The position numbers and the translations under genes were made by a program. Of a DNA stretch of 64,000 nt, positions 46,701-55,700 are shown piece by piece (within the stretch, counting starts at the first letter, position 1; each line of letters opens with the position of its first letter). Under the pieces are notes generated by a model, which made no database searches, was not told the origin of the DNA, and was given only the letters and a program-made list of their open reading frames with translations. Origin of the DNA: Kingdonia uniflora (taxonomy: Eukaryota; Streptophyta; Magnoliopsida; Ranunculales; Circaeasteraceae); NCBI GenBank assembly GCA_014058105.1, contig JACGCM010000004.1:434001-498000 (forward strand). The letters are read 5' to 3'.

Positions 46701-49700
46701 CAAGTTAAAAATAACCTTTAGGTTCTAACATTATTAATAAAACTCATACAAACCTTACAATTGCAGATTTATAACTAAGTTGGATAACTAGTTTAATATT
46801 AACAATAAAATAAAATAAATATTAACAAAACTTTAAGTGGCCCACGATTTTGATTAAGCTGTATTAAGGTAGAATATCATTGTCAACATTTTAGGATTTA
46901 ACAATTTGAATTGTAATCAAATCAAAGTACGGAAAACCGATTTGAATCAACCTCTAAATCGTTGCGGATACTAATTTTGCGATTCTACGATTCATGTGAA
47001 TGGTTTTTAAGAACGCAAATATCAAGAGGTTACTTGATAAATTAGATTATTAAAATGTTATGTAATAACATATTTCCCAACATCGACAACTACAAGCCTG
47101 AAGATGTTAGTCAAAGATCCATTACAGACGATATACAAACAGCTGATTGTAATAGCATATTTCCCAACATCGACAACTACAAGCTTGAAGATGTTAGTCG
47201 AAGATCCATTACAGACGGACGATATACAGACAACTGATTGTAATAGCATATTTCCCAACATCGACAACTACAAGCCTGAAGATGTTATTCGAAGATCCAT
47301 TACAGACGATATACAGACAGTGAACACTGATCTCGAACAAAGACTCGGCAACTGAGGCTACAATCGAGTTCTCAAGTCGAACTACAGAACTAGTCGTTGC
47401 ATTCAGTCAAAATAGCTGTTGAAGATCCACCAAGCTCGCCCACCTCCTTCGGAATAGGAAACCGTCTTTCAAACTTTGTAAACCCTGCCTGTATATGCTA
47501 TAAATACAGACAGGGGATGAGAGACAAGCCCTAAGAGAAATCTACCCACGATTGCTCTAAGTATCACTCTGTTCTTTACTCACGACTCAATATTGTAACA
47601 ATTAACATATTATTGGATTTTTTCCCAAAGCCCTCTACGAGGTCGTGGTTTTACTCAGGTTAGTCTGAGCTTTTCACGTAAAATTCAGTGTCATAGCTTA
47701 CTATTTGAATTTCCTTCCATAAAAGTATTGGCAAACATTCTCCTTCCGAAAAATACGCCATTATAATTGGTGCCGTCTGTGGGAATCCACATCTCTTTAC
47801 CAAACTGAGACCTCAAAAACCTAATGACCAACATGAATCTTCGAAGCACCTCTACTATGAGAAATCAGGAGATCAATCCCGCACCAGAGACCGTCGATTT
47901 GCACGGTGCTGTGATCGAGTTACAGAAGCAGATGGAACGTGACCGGATCCGGAGGATAGAAGACCAAAAAATTCATGCTCAAGCTCTCCAAATCGAAAGG
48001 GATGCAAGGAAGAAAGCTTTGGATCAGCAAAGCCGGACGCATCAGAAAGAGATGGAGAATTTGCGCAGAGCAAACGTGTCACCACCCCCGGTTCACAGCA
48101 ACCACAGTTCAAGAGCAAGCCATAAAGAAGAACAACCCATGGAAGATCGGACACGGCCTCTCGGTCCAGATCAAGAAATCCCGAAGGAGGTTCTCGACAT
48201 TTTGGACTTACGTCCTCCTCATCTACCGTTGGAAGTCGTCGTACCCGCCAACATTCTCCACCACCATTAGCGAGACGACCTCTGGGAGCGATTAGGACCT
48301 GAGGGACACGACAATTTTGATCCCCAGGTACAAGTCGCACCAGCTCAACCACCGCAATACATCACTCTGGATGACCTCAGCACCCGAATTCGGGCCATTA
48401 ATTCAGAATCCCCTGGTCAAATATTTGTATTGGACAGAATCGAAACAAATCCCATATCTGTGCATCTCGAAGCCATGGTTATTCCAGATAATTTCCATAT
48501 GCCGAAGTTCATCCAGTATGCTGGTCTCACTGACCCTCTGACCTACGTCCGACATTTCAAAGCTGCAGTAGGATTGTACTCGAAGCTCGATCACATGCTC
48601 TGCAGGCTGTTCAACATGAGTCTGAAAGAAGAACCCCTCAGGTGGTTTCATACTTTACCTGAAGGTTCTATCACCATATTCGCTCAGTTGCAGTGCCTCT
48701 TCGAGTCCAACTACGCTCATGCCAAAGAGCGAGAAATTACCGTGGATTCCCTTTTCTTCTTCGAGCAAGGAGCGAAGGAGTCCCTAGCCAGCTTCTACAA
48801 ACACTTCTTACAAGAAGCGCGAAAAATTGGCAATTCCGATCCGAAAATCGTCGTTCCTGCATTCACTTCAGCATTACACATCGACTCCAAAGTTTGAGAA
48901 GAGCTGACCCTTCACAAACCTCGAACAGTACCAGAAATGATAGATGTAGTTAACAACTATATCGAACTCGAGAGGTCGAAGAAAGATAAGATGAAAAGCT
49001 CTTTCGTGATCCATTCTTCTGATTCGACACCATCTCAACCAAAGAAGACAGCCACGACAGGAGAAAAGCCTCGTGGAAAGAACAACGACAACAATAGGAA
49101 GAGAGAAGGAAAGATAAACAAACCAGTTCCAACTCTACCTCCTATGACAACAACTCTTTTAGCTATCCTCACAACGATAAAGGGTGATGCACTTTATCGA
49201 GAAGCTCAGGCGATCCCCGATAAGCCAGGGCAACCTTTCTGTCAGTACCATAATGTGCACAGCCACGAAACTGATAACTGTTATTCACTCATTCGTATCT
49301 TCAATCGTATTATATCAGCAGGGCGACTCCAGAATTATGTGGTTGATATCCAAAAATTTCTTAACGAAGAAGCTATAAAGAACAATCTTGACCAAGTCGA
49401 CGGACAAGGTCAAGCTCGACATCTCTATATGATCGAGATAGCAAAGGGGAAGAAAAGAAAGCAAGACGACCGAATTACGTCCTGTTGCAAAATGATCTCA
49501 TCAGACAAATCAGCAAAACTCCTTCCAAGTTCCAGCAAATCGAAACGTCCGTTTTCCATCTCCTTCGAAGATTGTGACACTAGCCACGTTACATATCCCC
49601 ACGATGATCCACTTGTAATAATGCTAAAGGTAGGACAAGATTATCTTCACACGCTCCTTGTCGATACCGGAAGCGCCACTGACGTCTTGTTCCGAAGGGC

Positions 49701-52700
49701 AATACAAGTATTGGGTCTGACAGATTCTGTGAAAGCTTCAACAACAACAATCTCAGGCTTCAATGGTTCGAAAGAGTCTGCAACCGGCGAAATCACCTTA
49801 CCAGTACAAGCAGGATCGGAAACGACATTCGTCAAGTTCTTGGTAATCGACGCTGAATCCAAGTACCTCGGTATTCTGGGACGAAGTTGGTTGCACTCAA
49901 TAAAAGCAGTCCCCTCAACTTACCATCTTTCTCTCCGCTTCCCAACTGACCATGGTATCTACGAGATCAAAGGCAGCCAAACAGTCGCACGAATGTGCGA
50001 AAACACCACGGTTAATTCTCACGCAGAAAAGTTACTTAAAGCATAGCAGTTACAGCTAGAGTTATCCCCCACTTTCGAGCAGCATGATACTGAGATCGTC
50101 GACTCCATTGAGATCGATGGCCCCAACCGTCATACATTCATCGGTTCCAAATTGTCAACGACAGCTGCAAATTCTTCCACGGTACTTTCCGTACCCATTA
50201 ATTTTGGTTATATAACAAAACACGATATTGAACTCGAAAAGGTACCCCCGGGAATAAAACAATTGCAAATCCATCCACAGTACTTGCTTCTATACAAATT
50301 TTGAGAACTGTTTACCTAGATGAAAAGCTTTCCTTTTTAAAGGCTCCCAAGGATCTTTAACATCGAACTCATAGTTCCCTTTTACTAAAAGCCGCTCATC
50401 ATAATACTTCCCACCGGTCAAAACCATGTCATAAAACAAAGGTCTCTTCAAGAACCTTGCTAGATATCGGTAACCTACTCTAGCCGAAATCACTTTTAGA
50501 GTATAGTATACGCAAATATCATCGACTGTTATCAGAGCCTCTCCTCTCTTTTTCAGTTGGCTATTTAGAGCCCCACATACTCGAAACAAGTCATATATTC
50601 GGGTTGAATTGCCCAGGAGCCACATCAAAGAAATTTAATAACTTCTTTTGATCAGCCCGAAGAGGCAACTTCAAACCCTTCCTTATCTGTTCTCGATGCA
50701 CCAAAATCCCACCTAGAGGAACATTTTGGTCATCCATCTCATATGCGTACTCCTCCAGCCTCACATCCTTGGGAATACCATATTTTCTCTTAAAACTAAG
50801 AATTTCAGCTGTTTCTTTTCCCTCCCCACAACCGGCATGCCTACTATCACCCACATCATCCTGACCATTGCCATCACCTTCTCGACTACTAGACTGGGGC
50901 GAATGATCAACATCAGTCTCGGTACCTTCATCATCAGATACTTCGACATGTCCAGGTTCAGTACTTCCCTGCCCAGCATTACCACTTCCCCCCACGCGGT
51001 ATTGCATACCTAACCTCTGCACACAAGTGATTACATCCACTTGCAAAGGATTAACGTGAACAAGATTTTCGGTTATTGCTTTGTTAGCATTGACAATTGG
51101 TTCAGCCATTTTTTATGAATTTGAAAATCAGATTCCAGTTTTTTAACAAATCAGTTTGTAAACATGATACATATCACATACGTTCTATTAATTCGTTTAT
51201 CAAATTCATTCCGTTATTTCAAATTCAATATCGAATAACCTTCTCAGTTTATTGTCATCAAGAAATTCTCCAACACTTTCTTTCTTACTTACTATTGACA
51301 TATCTCAGATGATCATTTAAATGTAAGTTATTAGTTCACTTCGTTATCGATTACTAATTATTTTTCATTTACAGCGGTACATCTTCTCGAAGAATATACA
51401 AATAGTTACGATTTTCCCGCCAAAATCGATAACCACCTAACCGTTCAATTTCAAATTTCCGACTCAAACACGGCAATCACGGCCATATCACCCATATTTC
51501 GCCCCACTTGCCGAACTCCACATACATCACCAAACATAACAATCGCGCCATAACGGCAGCGATGCACCAAATCACACTCCGTCTTCTACGCATCCATCTC
51601 CCAACAAACTCTCCACCACAGTTCCTCCATTATCAATATTTTTTAACAACGTTAACAGCTATTTCAAACATTTTATTTCCTCAATAATTCATTCAGTTTA
51701 CTCTCCACGTTATCAAACATTTACACTAGTCTACAATACGTTTTAAACAGTTCAACATCAATCAAAAAGCACGTGGGAAATCACTTACCGTGTAACCTCG
51801 CTGCTTCTACGTTCCTCTCCTTGGCAAGTTTGGCCCTTTCGATCAACAAGCTTATCTCCTCCCTCCCAATTGTAGACAGAGAGTCAATCAGCAATTGAAC
51901 AGTTCGCAGAAACGAAGAGAATTTTGCAGAAGTTTTGAAATGCGAACAGTTGGCCACTGCAGGGCTACTTATAGACCCCACGTGGCGGTTACGTGTAACT
52001 ACCTTCGACTGTTGGCGCTCTCGATCTTTTCGTCTCAATTTACCCTTCTCGACTTCCTCAAAATTTCTCCTTCGCAACAAAAGTAAAGTTTTACCCTCTC
52101 GTTCTAATCCTACAAAACTATCCAACAATTCGTCTGGAACATTGATCTTCGACAATGATACCCATATTTTAGTACACAATAATTCCACATCAATTTCTTT
52201 ATACTTTAATATATCAAGTATAGGTTTACACCTCACCATCCTATTTCAGCACACTTTATTTTTAACTTGCTTTATAAGCACCTGCCCCTACATTTTAGCA
52301 AAAAAAAAACATTCGATTACATATAATTCGACAAGAAAGAAAATTTCTATGTACCAAATAGCACAAAACTTTCTCATTCACTCATTCGAGAACCACATTA
52401 CATTCATATAATCCTAGAACTATTACAAGATTCCTTTACAAAGTCTTTCCTTCCTTCACCAGTGCCTTCGCACGCTGAACAATCAACACTTCCCGACCAA
52501 GAGCATACACCATAGATTGAAGACTGCAATGAAAAATAAAGTCCTTTTTCCAAAAGGGAGCATCAGATTCGGTCATCCCTTCGTAATTCGCCTCACATGG
52601 AGGCAACAACGGAGCACACAGGTCCAAGCAACCGTAATAGCGCTTCAACAATGCACGAAACATCTCTTTATTACGCCGGGAAACAATCTCTCGCCGGCTC

Positions 52701-55700
52701 TGACTCCTGGTCTTCGCCATTCTTCCTTGCCTATTTACACTTACAACGTCCGTATTTATATTCTTTACAACATTTAATGCTACATTAATTAACATCGGAA
52801 TTCGAAATCCTAGTCACATCAGTCATTATGACAACCATACTGGGACCCGCAATTCAAACTGTCTTGTTCGGCAAGATACTTCTATCTATATACTTCGACT
52901 TCCAAACTACAAACAGAAACATAGATCTCGAACAATTTATTTTTATTCATATACTTTTCAAGTACATTTTACATTCGACATTAATCTCATTCGATATCTA
53001 ACAGTTACAGTTACAGTTACATTTTTTTCTCAATTCATTACAAAGTTCGATTACAGTTCTTCAAGCCTTTCATTCGTCAACCTCCAAAAGAGCTTCTGGG
53101 AGCTCAAGAAGTTCTGGGAGTTCGAGAAGTTCTCTTAGCACCAGAATCAGGCATTTGATCGAAGAACGGCCGCCAAATTTTATCTGATCAAAGGGCCACG
53201 TTCTTCGAGCACCTGAATGAATCTCAAGTCACTGAACTTTGAAATCAGAAGATGCCTTCTGATAACAACACTGATACTCGCCTGATACTTGCCTTGAGGA
53301 CCAACTTCTTGACCGGAGAACACCACTATAGCATCGTTTTCAGGACGACAAAATCCAACAGCAACGCCTCCGATAACAACATTACGGCCAAATCCATCAC
53401 TACATAAAAACACACAAACAGAAATCTCTTTACTCCGATATCTCAAACCTCCCGAATCACGTACCTCACCATCCATGATTCACACTCAGGCTTCCTCCCG
53501 GCAGAGTAACAACAAGAGTTTACAAATAAAACTGAAATATCCCTCTCCCTATATTTATAGACTTGCATTTATCGCTACATTTATTAAACTCGGGAACACC
53601 AAGTCCAGGTTCAATGTATCTGACAATGGAAATTACAAAGGCCACCATTCTTCAAAACTTCGATAACTTTTCATATTTTGCGGATTATTCTCGACAAAAA
53701 CACAAGTGCTTCTGTCAAGAATGGGGAGATTGCAATAGCATATTTCCCAACATCGACAACTACAAGCCTGAAGATGTTAGTCGAAGATCCATCACAGACG
53801 ATATACAGACAGCTGATTGTAATAACATATTTCCCAACATCGACAACTACAAGCCTGAAGATGTTAGTCGAAGATCCATTACAGACGATATACAGACAGC
53901 TGATTGTAATAGCATATTTCCCAACATCTACAACTACAAGCCTGAAGATGTTATTCGAAGATCCATTACAGACGATATACAGACAGTGAACACTGATCTC
54001 GAACAAAGACTCGACAACTGAGGCTACAATCGAGTTCTCAAGTCGAACTACAGAACTAGTCGTTGCATTCAGTCAAAATAGCTGTTGAAGATCCACCAAG
54101 CTCGCCCACCTCCTTCGGAATAGGAAACCGTCTTTCAAACTTTGTAAACCCTGCCTGTATATGCTATAAATACAGACAGGGGATGAGAGACAAGCCCTAA
54201 GAGAAATCTACCCACGATTGCTCTAAGTATCATTCTGTTCTTTACTCACGGCTCAATATTGTTACAATTAACATATTATTGGATTTTTTCCCAAAGCCCT
54301 CTACGAGTTCGTGGTTTTACTCAGGTTAGTCTGAGCTTTCCACGTAAAATTCAGTGTCATAGCTTACTATTTGAATTTCCTTCCATAAAAGAACTCAACG
54401 GGACGGGACCTTACTCCCGCCGGAAAATACGCCATTACATGTTAAAAACCTCTTGATTAAACCCTTTTGGTTAAAATTTTCATAACTGTGAAAACCTGTA
54501 TTTTGTTACGATAGTAAAGTTTTAATATTTGCAAATTTTCCCATTTAACCAATTTTTTGTTGGAAGTTTCTTCTATTAATCAGTTCTAAGGATTTAATTG
54601 CACTTACAGGGAAAAAATGAATGAAAACTAATTATAACTAGCTTTCGATATTTTTGTCCTTTTATGGAGTTTTATTGATTTTCTAAATTTTCTTCCATCT
54701 CTATACACTTTGAATCTTAATTTATTTTGTTTCCTCGGTTTTTAGGAAAGGACAAAAGTAAACTTTAATGCCTGTTTCTTGTAGCAATTTATATAAATCG
54801 GTTTTTAGAAAATTGATTCACGATTCAACAACGATGGGTTGGCTAGTAACGATGCAAGAGACCGTGAGACGCACCATTCACGTGTATTAAAAAGTGGTAC
54901 TCACCAATATGACAATAAGTTAATCAATTTTTTCCCATTTGAAATCCAAACCCTACCTCCATTTTGGGAATAAAATGGGCTGGATTTGGATCAAAGAACG
55001 GTATATTCACATCCACATATTCATCGGTATCTGCATTCGTATCTTTTTGAGATCCGTACCCGGATCCACATCATGGTTCAAGAATTCGGACTCGGGACTG
55101 GGATCGCCCGCGGGATCGGCGAACCCAGTCTCGAGTTGGTATATTTTAGCATAAAGTATTATATATGTATCTTAAGTTTTTATTTGTTCTTTTTACAAAG
55201 ATACAAATATGCAATCCACACCAAAGATACAAAGTTCACTCTTTGTGAAAGATACAAATACAAAGACATAAATACAAGTTTGGTTCAAATACTCAAACAC
55301 AAATGAAACAAACACACCACATCACACCATACCAAAATACTAGAAATACGAGCTACATAATAAAACAGCTAGATGATTGGATTACTCATTTGCTTAACTA
55401 AATCATAATGGGCCTCGATGATGAGGATGCACTCCCCAATGGTATTGTAAGATTCAGAATACCTGTCTTGAGGAATCAATGAGGAAAAAGTATCACCGCT
55501 TGACTAGTACCGTATTGCCCAGGTTATATCCTAGACCCCGTAAGAGCTGTAGTTCCTTATATGACTTGTATCAAATAAAATTACTTTGCGTTTAGAAATA
55601 AAATCCTACATTCTAAAATATAAAAGCCTAATATAATTGTAATCAATAATAATAATTAAAAACACCGATCCATGGGTTTGCCCAAATTAAGTTGCCTATG

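Larger units (their letters stand above)
47061..54439 (+). mobile_element. Young Tat-type gypsy lacking RT, RNase H and integrase
   Basis: LTRs at 47061-47765 and 53731-54439, target duplication TGTTA at 47056-47060 and 54440-54444, primer site ATTGGTGCCGTCTGTGGG at 47766, polypurine tract AGAATGGGGAGAT at 53718-53730. It encodes gag-protease (47824-50046) and then goes straight to the antisense gene region; about 5 kb (all of pol after protease plus the C-terminal half of the antisense protein) is replaced by about 125 bp of unrelated filler (about 50162-50289). The LTRs differ at about 16 bases plus one replaced block, so it is much younger than the other two copies. It sits in intron 1 of KAPP in sense orientation. 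Confidence 0.96.

Noticed and set aside
47058..47355. Repeated peptides ([14 protein letters not shown]) as a protein repeat gene
   Set aside because: They are the triplicated LTR U3 read as protein; all frames repeat because the DNA does.
47061..54439. CRISPR-like array from the regularly spaced LTR repeats
   Set aside because: Three contiguous 85-90 bp units without spacers, inside LTRs with target duplications; eukaryotic context.
54960..55145. GC-richer open frames as a KAPP exon
   Set aside because: No match to KAPP, and DNA resembles the MITE end at 57418; KAPP reads directly from exon 1 into GDLERPL at 55932.
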